Shown piece after piece: positions 40,742 through 53,202 of a stretch of 64,000 nucleotides of DNA; position 1 is the stretch's first letter, and each line of letters opens with the position of its first letter. The notes beneath the pieces were generated by a model. It was given only the letters and a program-made list of their open reading frames with translations, did no database searches and had not been told where the DNA came from. The DNA is taken from assembly GCF_024171815.1 (NCBI RefSeq), contig NZ_JAMTCJ010000004.1, positions 434,001 to 498,000 on the forward strand. Direction: 5' to 3'. The position numbers and the translations under genes were made by a program. This DNA comes from Williamsia maris. Lineage in GTDB: Bacteria > Actinomycetota > Actinomycetes > Mycobacteriales > Mycobacteriaceae.

Positions 40742-41245
40742 CTAGCGCGGAAGTGCCCGCCACCGTTCGACCATGTCCTCGACGTCGATGGTGGGCACGA
40801 CGATGCGTGAGGACGGGCCCAGCGACGGCGCCAGTCGTTCTCGCTTCACCCGGCGGTTGAAATCGACGAGGATGCGGCGAACCGACTCCTCGCTGCGTAT
40901 GTCGCGCAACGACTCCGGATACTCCTGGCGTTCGCGCCGCAACTGCAACGTGGCCGGTAGCAACTCCGACGAATCGAGCCCCTCGTCCCGGATCTTCTTC
41001 TTGGCCCACCAGTCCGGGTCGTCGAGACCCCGCAGATCCAGCGGCTTGCCGAGACCGGGCAGGTCGTCGAAATCGCCCCGCTCACGGGCTTCCCGTATCA
41101 GTCGGTCGACACGGGATTCCGGTACCGGCGGCCGTTGCCAACGCCGCAGCCTGCGCGCACGTCTCGCGTCGAGATCCGACCTCGCGTCCGGGTCCGACGC
41201 CTCGGGAGGGTGGGTGGGCCGCTCGGGGCCGGTGTGAGGATCCAC
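40742..41245 (-). CDS. DUF1992 (DnaJ homologue subfamily C member 28-type) protein
   Basis: A 167-residue soluble protein with the DUF1992 core: ESRVDRLIREARERGDFDDL, GLGKPLDL, WWAKKKIRDEG, LLPATLQLRRE and VDFNRRVKRER. The N-terminal 35 residues are Arg/Asp/Pro-rich and probably disordered. No J-domain is present despite the family name. GTG start without a clear ribosome site. It lies 16 bp after (downstream of) the sufT-like gene on the same strand. Function unknown. Confidence 0.82.
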   Translation of the reverse strand: MDPHTGPERPTHPPEASDPDARSDLDARRARRLRRWQRPPVPESRVDRLIREARERGDFDDLPGLGKPLDLRGLDDPDWWAKKKIRDEGLDSSELLPATLQLRRERQEYPESLRDIRSEESVRRILVDFNRRVKRERLAPSLGPSSRIVVPTIDVEDMVERWRALPR

Positions 41246-41261
41246 CGCCGATCGACGAGGG

Positions 41262-41618
41262 TCAGACGGTGAAGCCGAGCGCGCGGAGCTGCTCGCGTCC
41301 GTCGTCGGTGATCTTGTCCGGTCCCCACGGCGGCAGCCAGACCCAGTTGATCACCAGTTCGGTGCACAGGCCGCTGCCGACGACCGCGGCGCGCGACTGG
41401 TCCTCGATGACGTCGGTCAGCGGGCAGGCCGCCGAGGTGAGGGTCATGTCGATCTTCGCGACGGCCTCGGCGTCGACGTCGATGCCGTAGATGAGCCCGA
41501 GATCGACGACGTTGATCCCCAACTCGGGGTCGACCACGTCGCGCATGGCCTCCTCGATGTCGTCGAGGCTGGGCAGGGAGGTGGCCACCTCGCCGGTCGG
41601 TGCTGTGGTGTCGGTCAT
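41262..41618 (-). CDS. sufT: DUF59/MIP18-type metal-sulfur cluster assembly factor (SufT-like)
   Basis: A 118-residue protein of the DUF59 family, counterpart of Rv1466. Core DPELGINVVDLGLIYGIDV and the Cys-bearing block LTSAACPLTDVIEDQ, with VWLPPWGPDKI near the end. Family members help deliver Fe-S clusters to apo-enzymes. AGGA lies 7 nt before the ATG. One base separates it from sufU; it is the last gene of the suf operon. Confidence 0.9.
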   Translation of the reverse strand: MTDTTAPTGEVATSLPSLDDIEEAMRDVVDPELGINVVDLGLIYGIDVDAEAVAKIDMTLTSAACPLTDVIEDQSRAAVVGSGLCTELVINWVWLPPWGPDKITDDGREQLRALGFTV

Positions 41619-41619
41619 G

Positions 41620-43427
<1,808 letters not shown>

Positions 43428-44201
43428 TCAGGCGCCCGCGGCCGCGCTGGTGAACTTCACGTAGCCGTTCTCCTCGAGCTCGTCGGCGAGCTCGGGGCCG
43501 CCGGACTCGACGACACGACCGTTGACGAAGACGTGGACGAACTCGGGCTTGATGTAGCGCAGGATCCGCGTGTAGTGCGTGATCAGCAGCACGCCGCCGT
43601 TCTCGCGCTCGCGGTAGCTGTTGACACCCTGCGAGACGACCCGCAGCGCGTCGACGTCGAGGCCGGAGTCGGTCTCGTCGAGGATCGCGATCTTCGGCTT
43701 GAGCATGCCCAGCTGCAGGATCTCGTGACGCTTCTTCTCACCACCGGAGAAGCCCTCGTTGACCGACCGCTCGACGAACGAGGGATCGATCTCCAACTCG
43801 CTCAGGGATTCCTTGACCTCTTTGACCCAGTGGCGCAGCTTGGGCGCCTCGCCGCGGACCGCGGTCGCCGCGGTGCGCAGGAAGTTCGACATCGAGACGC
43901 CGGGGACCTCGACCGGGTACTGCATGGCCAGGAACAGCCCGGCGCGTGCACGCTCGTCGACGGTCATCGCCAGGACGTCCTCACCGTCGAGGGTGATCGT
44001 CCCCTGGGTCACCTGGTATTTCGGGTGACCGGCGATCGCGTACGACAGCGTCGACTTGCCGGAACCGTTGGGCCCCATGATCGCGTGGGTCTGACCGGAC
44101 TCGACGGTCAGGTCGACACCCTTGAGGATGACGATGGGCTCCGCGTCGGAGTCCTTGGGTGTGACGTTGACGTGCAGGTCACGGATTTCGAGTTTTGCCA
44201 C
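43428..44201 (-). CDS. sufC: Fe-S assembly ATPase SufC
   Basis: A 257-residue ABC-type ATPase of the SufBCD scaffold. Walker A MGPNGSGKSTLS, signature FSGGEKKRHEILQ, Walker B IAILDETDSGLDVDAL and H-loop LITHYTRIL. It drives conformational change in SufB-SufD during cluster assembly. GAGGA about 10 nt before the GTG. Lies 72 bp after sufD. Confidence 0.96.
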   Translation of the reverse strand: MAKLEIRDLHVNVTPKDSDAEPIVILKGVDLTVESGQTHAIMGPNGSGKSTLSYAIAGHPKYQVTQGTITLDGEDVLAMTVDERARAGLFLAMQYPVEVPGVSMSNFLRTAATAVRGEAPKLRHWVKEVKESLSELEIDPSFVERSVNEGFSGGEKKRHEILQLGMLKPKIAILDETDSGLDVDALRVVSQGVNSYRERENGGVLLITHYTRILRYIKPEFVHVFVNGRVVESGGPELADELEENGYVKFTSAAAGA

Positions 44202-44273
44202 GGTGTTTCAGTCCTCTTGGTCGTAGTCGTGCGAAGTGTGTGCGGGCGCGGAGCCCGTCAGGCCCGAGACATC

Positions 44274-45478
44274 TCAGGCACCGGCGATCTGGAGTTCGGC
44301 CTCGACGGCCGCCTCGAGTCGCTCGCGGATCTCGGGCACGCCGATCTTGGCGATGACCTCGCCGAAGAAACCACGGACCACCAGTCGTCGTGCCTGGTCC
44401 TCGGGGATGCCCCGAGCCTGTAGGTAGAACAACTGCTCGTCGTCGAATCGTCCCGTGGCGCTGGCGTGGCCGGCGCCGACGATCTCGCCGGTCTCGATCT
44501 CCAGGTTGGGCACCGAGTCGGCGCGCGCGCCGTCGGTCAGCAGCAGGTTGCGGTTGACCTCGAACGTCTCGGTGCCCTCGGCCTCCGCGCGGATCAGCAC
44601 GTCGCCGACCCACACCGTGTGTGCCTCGCGGGCACGGTTGCTCGAATCGCCCTGCAGCGCACCCTTGTAGACGACGTTGGACTTGCAGTTGGGCTGCGAG
44701 TGGTCCACCAGCAGTCGCTGCTCCAGATGCTGTCCGGCGTCGGCGAAGTACAGGCCCCACATCTCGGCGTCGCCGCCCGGGCCGTCGTAGTGCACCAGCG
44801 GGGACAGACGGATCAGGTCGCCACCGAGGCTGATCGCGAAGTGCCGGATGGTCGCGTCGCGACCGAGCCGCACATGATGGGCGGCGACGTGCACGGTGTC
44901 GTCGGCCCAGTCGTGCAGGTTGACGACGGTCAGATGTGCACCGTCGGCGACCACGAACTCGATGTTCTCGGCGTAGGTACCGCTGCCGGCCTGATCGATG
45001 ACGACCACGGCCCGCCCGAAGCGCTCGACACGGATCTGGGTGTGCCCGAACGCGACCTGTCCCTCACCGGGACCGGTGATGGTGACGGTGACCGGATCGG
45101 CCACCTCCACCTCGCGGCCGACGGTGATGACGGTGGCCGAGGTGAACGACGAGAACGCCTGCGCGGCGATCCGGTCGAACGGGACGCCGCCGTCACCGAG
45201 GCGCGTGTCGTCGCGATCGACGGTCTCGACGGTCACGCCGTCCGAGGCACCCTCGACGGAGACCGTCGCCGTGCCACTGGCCGTGGCCTCGCCGTTGTGC
45301 AGACCGCGCAGGCGACGGAACGGCGTGAAACGCCATGCCTCGTCGCGCGACCCGGGGACCTCGAAGGCGTTGACGTCGAACGAGGTGAACAGCTCACCCT
45401 TGTTGGTGACCGGGTGGACGTTCTCCCCGCGAACAGCGCCGACGACGCCGGCGGTGTCCGGGGTGATGTTCTCGGTAC

Positions 45479-45482
<4 letters not shown>
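44274..45482 (-). CDS. sufD: Fe-S assembly scaffold SufD (TTG start)
   Basis: A 402-residue beta-helical SufD. Family blocks: [11 protein letters not shown] near the N terminus, [40 protein letters not shown] and the C-terminal [20 protein letters not shown]. No upstream ATG or GTG fits: the start is a TTG overlapping the sufB stop by 4 bp (TTGA), with GAAGGA 9 nt upstream. The rare start plus overlap should couple SufD synthesis to SufB and hold it at a lower level. Confidence 0.94.
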
Positions 45483-46947
<1,465 letters not shown>

Positions 46948-46951
<4 letters not shown>

Positions 46952-47769
46952 CGAGAATCCTCTCGTTTGGTGCCGGTGGCCGATGCGAGCTGTGCATCGG
47001 ATCCCGACGGGCTGTCGATCGTGCTGCGGGAGTCGTCGGCGGCCGGTTCGGCCGGAGACGCCACCGCGAGCGGCACGTGGGTGGTGCAGGCGCAGTCACC
47101 GTTGGCGATGGTCGCCAGGCGCTGCACGTGCGTGCCGAGGAGGTCGGTGAACCGGGCGGTCTCGGCCTCGCACAGTTCGGGGAACTCGGTGGCCACATGG
47201 GCGACCGGGCAGTGGTGCTGGCAGATCTGCACACCGGCGCCGACGCGTCGGGTGTTGGCGGAGAAGCCCGCGGCGGTGAGGGCGACCGCGATCCGGTCGG
47301 CGGTCTCGATCACGGCGTCGGGATCGGAATCGCCCGCGGTGTTCCCGGGTACGTCGGACACGATCGCGTCGATCCGGTCGGCCGCGAAGTCACGGACCGC
47401 CTGGTCGCCCGCCACGTCACGCAGGCGACGCATCGCCGCCCCGGCGAGGTCGTCGTAGGCGTGGTGCAATTTGCCGCGTCCGATGGAGGTGAGCTGGAAC
47501 TGCTTGGCCGGACGTCCGCGACCGCGCCGCGCATACCGCGTCGACACCGCCGACGCCCGGATCTCGCCGCCGGCGATGAGAGCATCGAGGTGCCTGCGCA
47601 CACCCGCCGCGCTCATGCCCAGCTCCTCACCGATGTCACCGGCGGTGGCCGGTCCGTGCTCGACGAGGAAGGCCACCACCGCGGTGCGGGTCTGACCGTC
47701 GTGTGACACCGACACCGGTGCAGCACCGGCGTCGACGGACACGGCAGAACCGTCCTGAGTGGATTTCAC
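46948..47769 (-). CDS. sufR: Fe-S-sensing repressor SufR
   Basis: A 273-residue ArsR/DeoR-like winged-helix repressor heading the suf operon, counterpart of Rv1460. [23 protein letters not shown]; the wing contains [11 protein letters not shown]. Cluster ligands are likely in [19 protein letters not shown] and CACTTHVPL. The C terminus is Asp/Ser-rich. The GTG chosen directly follows the operator; a GTG nine codons later with AGGA upstream is an alternative. When cluster-loaded it should repress its own operon. Confidence 0.9.
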
Positions 47770-47776
47770 AACACAA

Positions 47777-47795
47777 GTGTCACCTAATTGGACAC
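47777..47795. promoter_or_regulatory. Putative SufR operator (GTGTC-N9-GACAC)
   Basis: A perfect 5-9-5 inverted repeat, with an overlapping ACAC-AA-GTGT on its left side, immediately before the sufR start. It resembles the SufR site ACACT-N5-TGTGA that I recall for mycobacteria only partly. Its position fits autorepression of the suf operon. Confidence 0.45.
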
Positions 47796-47917
47796 CGCAT
47801 GCCAGCAAGGGTTACCTATCCTGCTCTGACCACGGCCGGGACCGCATGACCATCGATACCCGAACACCGCGGAAAGACCTGCACACGCGCCCGACCACCC
47901 GCGTCGCCGAAGACGAT

Positions 47918-47923
47918 TACAGT
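47918..47923 (+). promoter_or_regulatory. -10 box TACAGT of a likely leaderless promoter (mptB)
   Basis: TACAGT ends 8 nt before the mptB GTG, with no ribosome site. It lies in the 162-bp gap divergent from sufR. Confidence 0.45.
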
Positions 47924-47931
47924 CTTGTCTT

Positions 47932-49854
47932 GTGCCCGATCCCACACCTCGCGCGGAGCTGCCTGCGCACGCAGGGAGCGTCGACACCACCGATCCCGAC
48001 GCCGTGACCGGCGTCCGGGCCCGCGTCCGCGCCATGCTGACCTACCTGGGGTTACGGCATCGGTCGGCGACGCCCGCGGTCGACGACACCGGCGACTACG
48101 GCGTCACCATGGCCCGCCTGCACGGTGACGAGCCCGAGGTGGGCGACCTCGAGCCGGACGAGAACCGTCGTCTCAACCGCGTCCGCGTCTTCGGGGCCGT
48201 CGGGTCGATCCTGATCCTGATCGGCTCGCTGGGCACCGGCGCCGTCCCCGTCCTGCAGAACCCCATCGCCGGGGTCCGGCTGCTGTCGCTGCCCTCGCGC
48301 ATGTGGCCGGTCGCGCTGACGCTGTCCATCGGCGGCACCCTGATCCTGGTACTGGCCTGGCTGTTGCTCGGGCGCTTCGCGGTCGGCCGGCTCAACGTCG
48401 AGGTGATGGGCGGCAAAACACCCCGACGCCGCATGACGCAGCGGCAGGCCGATCGCACGCTGCTGCTGTGGATCACGCCGATCATCCTGGCGCCCCCACT
48501 GCTGAGCAAGGACATCTACTCGTATCTCGCGCAGAGCGCGATCGCCTACCGCGGGATGGATCCCTACAAGGTCAGCCCGGTCCGCGGCCTCGGGGTCGGC
48601 GACGTGCTGACGCGGTCGGTGCCCAATCTGTGGCGTGACACCCCGGCGCCGTACGGACCGCTGTTCCTGTGGCTCGGCAAGAACATCACCGCCATCACCG
48701 GCGACAACCTCACCACCGCGATCCTGCTGCACCGCGTGCTCGCACTGGTGGGCGTCGCGCTCATCGTCTGGGCGCTGCCCCGCCTGGCCCGCCGCTGCGG
48801 GGTGTCGCCGACCGCCGCGCTCTGGCTCGGCGCCCTCAACCCGCTGTTGATCCTGCATCTGGTCGGCGGCATCCACAACGAGGCCCTGATGCTGGGACTG
48901 ATGCTCGCCGGCCTCGAGCTGTGTTTCCGGGCGATCTACGGCACCCACCGACTCCGACGGGTCGGGACGGTCCTGCCGAGTCCGTCCGGATGGCTGCTGA
49001 TCGCGGGCACGGCGATCATCGCGGCCTCGGCGATGATCAAGATCAGTTCGCTGCTGGCCCTCGGTTTCGTCGGCATCGCCCTCGCCCTGCGCTGGGGTGC
49101 CACCCTGCCCGCACTGCGCCACGCACCGCCCTCGCAGTGGTGGGCGCGCTCCCGACAGTCGGTGATCGCGCTCGCCGCGTCCGCGACCGTGCTGGTGACC
49201 GTCCTCGTGGTCGTGGTCGTCTCGATCTGCCTCGGCACCGGCCTGGGCTTCGGCTGGACGTCGACGCTGAGCACCGGCGGAGTGGTCCGGTCGTGGATGT
49301 CGATGCCCACGTTGCTGTCGGTGACCGGTGGTCGGGTCGGCGTGCTGATGGGACTCGGCGACCACACCCAGGCGATGCTCGACGTCGCGCGCCCCATCGG
49401 GCAGGTCATCGCGGGGCTGTTCATCATCCGATGGCTGCTCGCCGCCCTGGCCGGCCGACTTCATCCGCTCGGTGCGCTCGGGATCGCGATGGCGACGTTC
49501 GTGCTGCTGTTCCCGTTCGTACAGGCCTGGTACCTGCTCTGGGCGGTCATCCCGCTGGCCGCGTGGGCGACCGGTCGGTGGTTCCGCCTCGTCGCGATCG
49601 CCGTCTCGGCGATCATCGCCGTGGTGGTGTTGCCCACAGGGGCGGGCACGCGCGGCTTCCAACTCGCGGAGGCGATCGTCGCGTCGATCTTCCTCACCGC
49701 TGTGCTCACCGCCGTGTTCTTCGAGAAGATGCCCTGGCAGAAGACCGGCGACGCCCCGCCGACCGTCGATCACGACGACGTCGGACCACCGCCTCCCGGG
49801 CCCACCGAGGCGGCGCCGGCCCGCGAGCCGGCGACCGCGACCCCCGGGGACTGA
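47932..49854 (+). CDS. mptB: Alpha-(1->6)-mannopyranosyltransferase MptB-like (GT-C)
   Basis: A 640-residue polytopic GT-C glycosyltransferase, counterpart of Rv1459c, extending the alpha-1,6-mannan core of lipomannan/lipoarabinomannan from polyprenyl-phosphomannose. About 12-13 membrane spans; the first extracytoplasmic loop holds PPLLSKDIYSYLAQSAIAYRG with the conserved acidic pair region, then DTPAPYGPLFLWL. The N-terminal 80 and C-terminal 35 residues are cytosolic and low in complexity (Pro-rich tail). The start is a GTG with a -10-like box 8 nt upstream. Divergent from sufR. Confidence 0.88.
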   Translation: MPDPTPRAELPAHAGSVDTTDPDAVTGVRARVRAMLTYLGLRHRSATPAVDDTGDYGVTMARLHGDEPEVGDLEPDENRRLNRVRVFGAVGSILILIGSLGTGAVPVLQNPIAGVRLLSLPSRMWPVALTLSIGGTLILVLAWLLLGRFAVGRLNVEVMGGKTPRRRMTQRQADRTLLLWITPIILAPPLLSKDIYSYLAQSAIAYRGMDPYKVSPVRGLGVGDVLTRSVPNLWRDTPAPYGPLFLWLGKNITAITGDNLTTAILLHRVLALVGVALIVWALPRLARRCGVSPTAALWLGALNPLLILHLVGGIHNEALMLGLMLAGLELCFRAIYGTHRLRRVGTVLPSPSGWLLIAGTAIIAASAMIKISSLLALGFVGIALALRWGATLPALRHAPPSQWWARSRQSVIALAASATVLVTVLVVVVVSICLGTGLGFGWTSTLSTGGVVRSWMSMPTLLSVTGGRVGVLMGLGDHTQAMLDVARPIGQVIAGLFIIRWLLAALAGRLHPLGALGIAMATFVLLFPFVQAWYLLWAVIPLAAWATGRWFRLVAIAVSAIIAVVVLPTGAGTRGFQLAEAIVASIFLTAVLTAVFFEKMPWQKTGDAPPTVDHDDVGPPPPGPTEAAPAREPATATPGD

Positions 49855-49909
49855 TCGGCGACACCGCCGTCCACGCAGGTCCGTTTGGCGACTCGAGGCC
49901 GCCGACGAA

Positions 49910-49915
49910 TAGTGT
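49910..49915 (+). promoter_or_regulatory. -10 box TAGTGT of a likely leaderless promoter (ABC ATPase)
   Basis: TAGTGT ends 8 nt before the GTG of the ABC ATPase gene; no Shine-Dalgarno sequence is present. Confidence 0.45.
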
Positions 49916-49923
49916 TGGGCCCT

Positions 49924-50922
49924 GTGAAGAGTCCCCTCGGTCGCCCGGCCGCCGCGCCGCCCGCCGACGGGAGCGGTTCCGTGCACACCGGACCCGGTGC
50001 CGACGCGCCCGCATTGCAGATCCGCGGGCTGGTCAAGCGGTACGGCGACCTGACCGCGGTCGACGGTCTCGACCTCGACCTCCAGCGCGGGCAGGTGCTC
50101 GCCCTCCTCGGTCCCAACGGTGCGGGCAAGACCACGACGGTCGAGATCTGCGAGGGGTTCGGTGTCCCTGACTCCGGCGAGGTCCGCGTGCTGGGTCTGG
50201 ACCCGGTCGCCGACAACGAACGCCTGCGCACCCGCATCGGGGTCATGCTGCAGGGCGGCGGCGCCTACCCGGGCGCCCGCGCCGGCGAGATGTTGCGACT
50301 GTGCGCCGCCTACTCGGCCAACCCGATCGACCCCGACTGGCTGCTGCGGACCCTCGGGCTCGTCGACGCCGCCCGCACCTCCTACCGCCGTCTGTCGGGT
50401 GGGCAGCAGCAGCGACTGGCCCTGGCGTGCGCCATCGTCGGACGTCCGGAGTTGGTGTTCCTCGACGAGCCGACCGCCGGACTGGACGCCGCAGCGCGGA
50501 TCCTGGTGTGGGAGTTGATCGATCGGCTCCGCGCCGACGGGGTGTCGGTGCTGCTGACCACCCACCTGATGGACGAGGCCGAACAACTCGCCGACGACCT
50601 GATCATCATCGACAAAGGCCGCGTCGTCGCGCACGGCACACCCGCCGAGGTGACCAGTCGTGGCGCCGAGAACGAACTGCGTTTCCGCGCACCCCGCGGA
50701 CTCGACCTGACCCTGCTCGTGTCGATCCTCGCCGAGGGCTACCGCGTCTCGGAGGTCAACCCCGGCACCTACCTCGTGGCGGGCGAGGTCACCCCCCAGG
50801 TGCTCGCCGCCGTGACCGGGTGGTGCGCCAAGATCAACGTGCTCGCCACTGACCTCCGCGTGGAGACACGCAGCCTCGAGGACGTCTTCCTCGACCTGAC
50901 CGGACGGGAGTTGCGCGGATGA
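49924..50922 (+). CDS. ABC transporter ATP-binding protein
   Basis: A 332-residue ATPase, counterpart of Rv1458c. Walker A LLGPNGAGKTTT, Q-loop VMLQGGGAYPG, signature LSGGQQQRLALA, Walker B LVFLDEPTAGLD, H-loop LTTHLMDEAEQ. The C-terminal 70 residues are the extra domain typical of drug-type (DrrA/NodI) exporters. The N-terminal 30 residues are Pro/Ala/Gly-rich. Its stop overlaps the permease start as ATGA. Substrate unknown; conserved linkage to mptB and ctaA hints at envelope or haem-related export. Confidence 0.92.
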   Translation: MKSPLGRPAAAPPADGSGSVHTGPGADAPALQIRGLVKRYGDLTAVDGLDLDLQRGQVLALLGPNGAGKTTTVEICEGFGVPDSGEVRVLGLDPVADNERLRTRIGVMLQGGGAYPGARAGEMLRLCAAYSANPIDPDWLLRTLGLVDAARTSYRRLSGGQQQRLALACAIVGRPELVFLDEPTAGLDAAARILVWELIDRLRADGVSVLLTTHLMDEAEQLADDLIIIDKGRVVAHGTPAEVTSRGAENELRFRAPRGLDLTLLVSILAEGYRVSEVNPGTYLVAGEVTPQVLAAVTGWCAKINVLATDLRVETRSLEDVFLDLTGRELRG

Positions 50923-51713
50923 CCACCCCCGCGGCCTCACGGGCCTCCCACTTCACCCCGGGCCAGTTCACCCCCGATCCGCGCCCGGCGCCGGTCCTGC
51001 GGATGCTTCTCGCCCAGTCGCGGATCGAGCTGATCCTGCTGCTGCGCAACGGCGAGCAGTTGCTGCTGACGCTCTTCATCCCGGTCACCCTGCTGATCGG
51101 TCTGTGCCTGTTGCCGATCGGCACCTTCGAGGAGAACCGCGCCGACCGGTTCGTCCCCGCGATCATGACGGTCGCGGTGATGTCGACCGCGTTCACCGGC
51201 CAGGCGATCGCGGTCGGCTTTGACCGCCGCTACGGCGCGCTCAAACGACTCGGCGCCACCCCTCTGCCCCGCTGGGGCGTCATCGCGGGCAAGTCGATCG
51301 CCGTCGCGATCGTCGTGGTGCTGCAGGCGATCATCATCGGCCTCATCGGCGTCGCCTTCGGATGGAACTGGTCGGTGCCGGGGCTGCTCCTCGGTGCCGT
51401 CGCCATCGCGATCGGCACGATGGCGTTCTCCGCGCTGGGGTTGCTGCTCGGCGGCACGCTGCGGGCCGAGATCGTGCTCGCGTTGGCCAACGTCATCTGG
51501 TTCGTGCTCATCGGTGTCGGCAGCCTGGTCGTCATCGGCGACGGTGTCCCGACCGCCGTCCGCTGGATCGCCCGGTGCACCCCCTCGGGGGCGTTGAGCG
51601 AGATCCTGCACCGCGCGGGCGAGCAGTCCGTCGACTACGTGGGTTTCGGCGTGCTCATCGCCTGGGGTGTCGTCGCCGGGGCCGCCGCCGTGCGGTATTT
51701 CCGCTTCACCTGA
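50919..51713 (+). CDS. ABC-2 type transporter permease
   Basis: A 264-residue membrane protein with six spans (about 47-66, 75-100, 122-145, 150-172, 180-203, 235-255), counterpart of Rv1457c. It shows the ABC-2 block GFDRRYGALKRLGATPLPRW, the cytosolic coupling loop. The N-terminal 28 residues are cytosolic. With the overlapping ATPase gene it forms a heteromeric exporter. Confidence 0.9.
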   Translation: MTTPAASRASHFTPGQFTPDPRPAPVLRMLLAQSRIELILLLRNGEQLLLTLFIPVTLLIGLCLLPIGTFEENRADRFVPAIMTVAVMSTAFTGQAIAVGFDRRYGALKRLGATPLPRWGVIAGKSIAVAIVVVLQAIIIGLIGVAFGWNWSVPGLLLGAVAIAIGTMAFSALGLLLGGTLRAEIVLALANVIWFVLIGVGSLVVIGDGVPTAVRWIARCTPSGALSEILHRAGEQSVDYVGFGVLIAWGVVAGAAAVRYFRFT

Positions 51714-51778
51714 AGGCCGCGTGGCCAGGATCACGTGGGTACACCGACGCGTTGGTGATGCGCTCTCACCGGGGTCTA

Positions 51779-51784
51779 TAGCAT
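51779..51784 (+). promoter_or_regulatory. -10 box TAGCAT of a likely leaderless promoter (ctaA)
   Basis: TAGCAT ends 7 nt before the ctaA GTG; no ribosome site is visible. Confidence 0.45.
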
Positions 51785-51791
51785 CGAAGCC

Positions 51792-52784
51792 GTGTTGTAT
51801 CGCGGTTTCGTCCGGCTGGTGAATCACCTCCCACTCCCCTCCCGACGCGTACAGGTCGGCATCGCCATCGCGGTGATGCTCTCGCAGGCCGGTATCGCTG
51901 TCACCGGGTCGATCGTGCGGGTCACGTCGTCCGGCCTCGGTTGCCCCACGTGGCCACAGTGCTTCCCGGGCAGCTTCACCCCCGAGCCGCACGCGTCGGT
52001 GGCCGCCATCCACACCGCGGTCGAGTTCGGCAACCGGATGCTGACGTTCGCGGTGGTCCTCACCGCGGCTCTGATCGTCCTGGCCGTCACCCGCGCGAAC
52101 CGTCGCCGCGAGGTCCGCTTCTACGCGTGGCTGATGCCGCTCTCGACGGTCCTGCAGGCCGTTCTCGGTGGCCTCACCGTGCTCACCGGCCTGCTCTGGT
52201 GGACCGTCGCGATCCACCTGCTGGTGTCGATGGGGATGGTCTGGCTGTCGGTGCTGCTGCTCGAGAAGGTCCGCGAGCCCGACGACGGCGAGGCGCTGAA
52301 GCAGGTGCCCGACCCGCTGCGCTGGCTGGCCGCGCTCAGTGCCGTGGTGATGAGTGCACTGCTGGTGGCCGGCACGATGGTCACCGGCGCCGGACCGCAC
52401 GCCGGGGACAAGAGTGTCGAGAAGCCGGTCCCCCGGCTGGCGATCGAGATCACCACGCTGGTGCACGCGCACGCCGAGCTGATGATCGCGTACCTGGCCC
52501 TGGTGGTCGCGCTGGGATTCGGGCTCGCGGCGGTCGGTGCACCCGTCCGCCTGCGACGCCGTCTCTACGTCCTGGTGGCGCTCGTGCTGGCCCAGGGACT
52601 GATCGGCCTCACCCAGTACCTCACCGGGGTTCCCGAGGTGCTCGTGGTCATGCACGTGGCCGGCGCCGGGGCGTGTGTCGCCGCGACCGCCGCGCTGCGG
52701 GTCGCGATGCGACCCCGTCAGGCGATGACGCCGTCGACCGACGCGGTTGCGTCACCGACCGAGGCACCCGGCCTGCACGCCTGA
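51792..52784 (+). CDS. ctaA: Haem A synthase (COX15/CtaA)
   Basis: A 330-residue polytopic enzyme oxidising haem O to haem A for cytochrome aa3 oxidase; counterpart of Rv1456c. Eight spans in two four-helix halves. The first extracytoplasmic loop carries the Cys pair GLGCPTWPQCFPG, then haem-ligand histidines in SVAAIHTAVEFGNR, WWTVAIHLLVSMG, TLVHAHAELM and VLVVMHVAGAG. The C-terminal 35 residues are a cytosolic tail. Works after CtaB, encoded nearby. Confidence 0.93.
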   Translation: MLYRGFVRLVNHLPLPSRRVQVGIAIAVMLSQAGIAVTGSIVRVTSSGLGCPTWPQCFPGSFTPEPHASVAAIHTAVEFGNRMLTFAVVLTAALIVLAVTRANRRREVRFYAWLMPLSTVLQAVLGGLTVLTGLLWWTVAIHLLVSMGMVWLSVLLLEKVREPDDGEALKQVPDPLRWLAALSAVVMSALLVAGTMVTGAGPHAGDKSVEKPVPRLAIEITTLVHAHAELMIAYLALVVALGFGLAAVGAPVRLRRRLYVLVALVLAQGLIGLTQYLTGVPEVLVVMHVAGAGACVAATAALRVAMRPRQAMTPSTDAVASPTEAPGLHA

Positions 52785-52788
52785 TCGA

Positions 52789-53139
52789 TCAGCTGCGGGC
52801 GACCCATCCGGCCATCGTGGCCCAGTGACCCGTGCGTGGTGTCGCCGCGGCACTGAGCTCGCGATCCCACTCGGCTAGTTCGAGGCCGTCCACGGCGCCG
52901 ACGAGCGCGTGCGCGGTCTCCACGTCCTCGACGACCTGATCACCCATCACGCCGTTCTCCGAGCCGACCATGAGGACCCGCACGCCGGAGGTGCCGACCG
53001 GTTCGATCACCGCACTGGCGGAACCGCCGTTGCTGCGCACGAAGCGGGCGGCCGCGGCGAGCGTGCCGCGCGGGATGCGGATCGACCGTGCGTTCTCGTC
53101 CTGCTCGACGGTGCCCTGGTCTTCGGTGGTATCGGCCAT
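52789..53139 (-). CDS. Rv1455-like conserved hypothetical protein
   Basis: A 116-residue protein matching the small gene between ctaA and qor in mycobacteria (Rv1455). The N-terminal 20 residues are acidic; the core IRIPRGTLAAAARFVRSNGG, VIEPVGTSGVRVLMVGSENG and VDGLELAEWDRELS suggests a small alpha/beta fold. No known motif. Weak start signals: the ATG used gives MADTTEDQG; one four codons earlier is possible. Its stop lies 5 bp past the convergent ctaA stop. Confidence 0.7.
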   Translation of the reverse strand: MADTTEDQGTVEQDENARSIRIPRGTLAAAARFVRSNGGSASAVIEPVGTSGVRVLMVGSENGVMGDQVVEDVETAHALVGAVDGLELAEWDRELSAAATPRTGHWATMAGWVARS

Positions 53140-53202
53140 GCACGCCAGCATATCGGTGGGCCTGCGACACCCGGTCGGACGCCTCGCGGTAGAACGGTGG
53201 GC

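Noticed and set aside
48052-50940. 962-codon minus-strand frame opposite mptB and the ABC ATPase
   Set aside because: Highly charged His/Gln/Arg/Asp repeat-like composition produced by antisense reading of membrane-protein codons.
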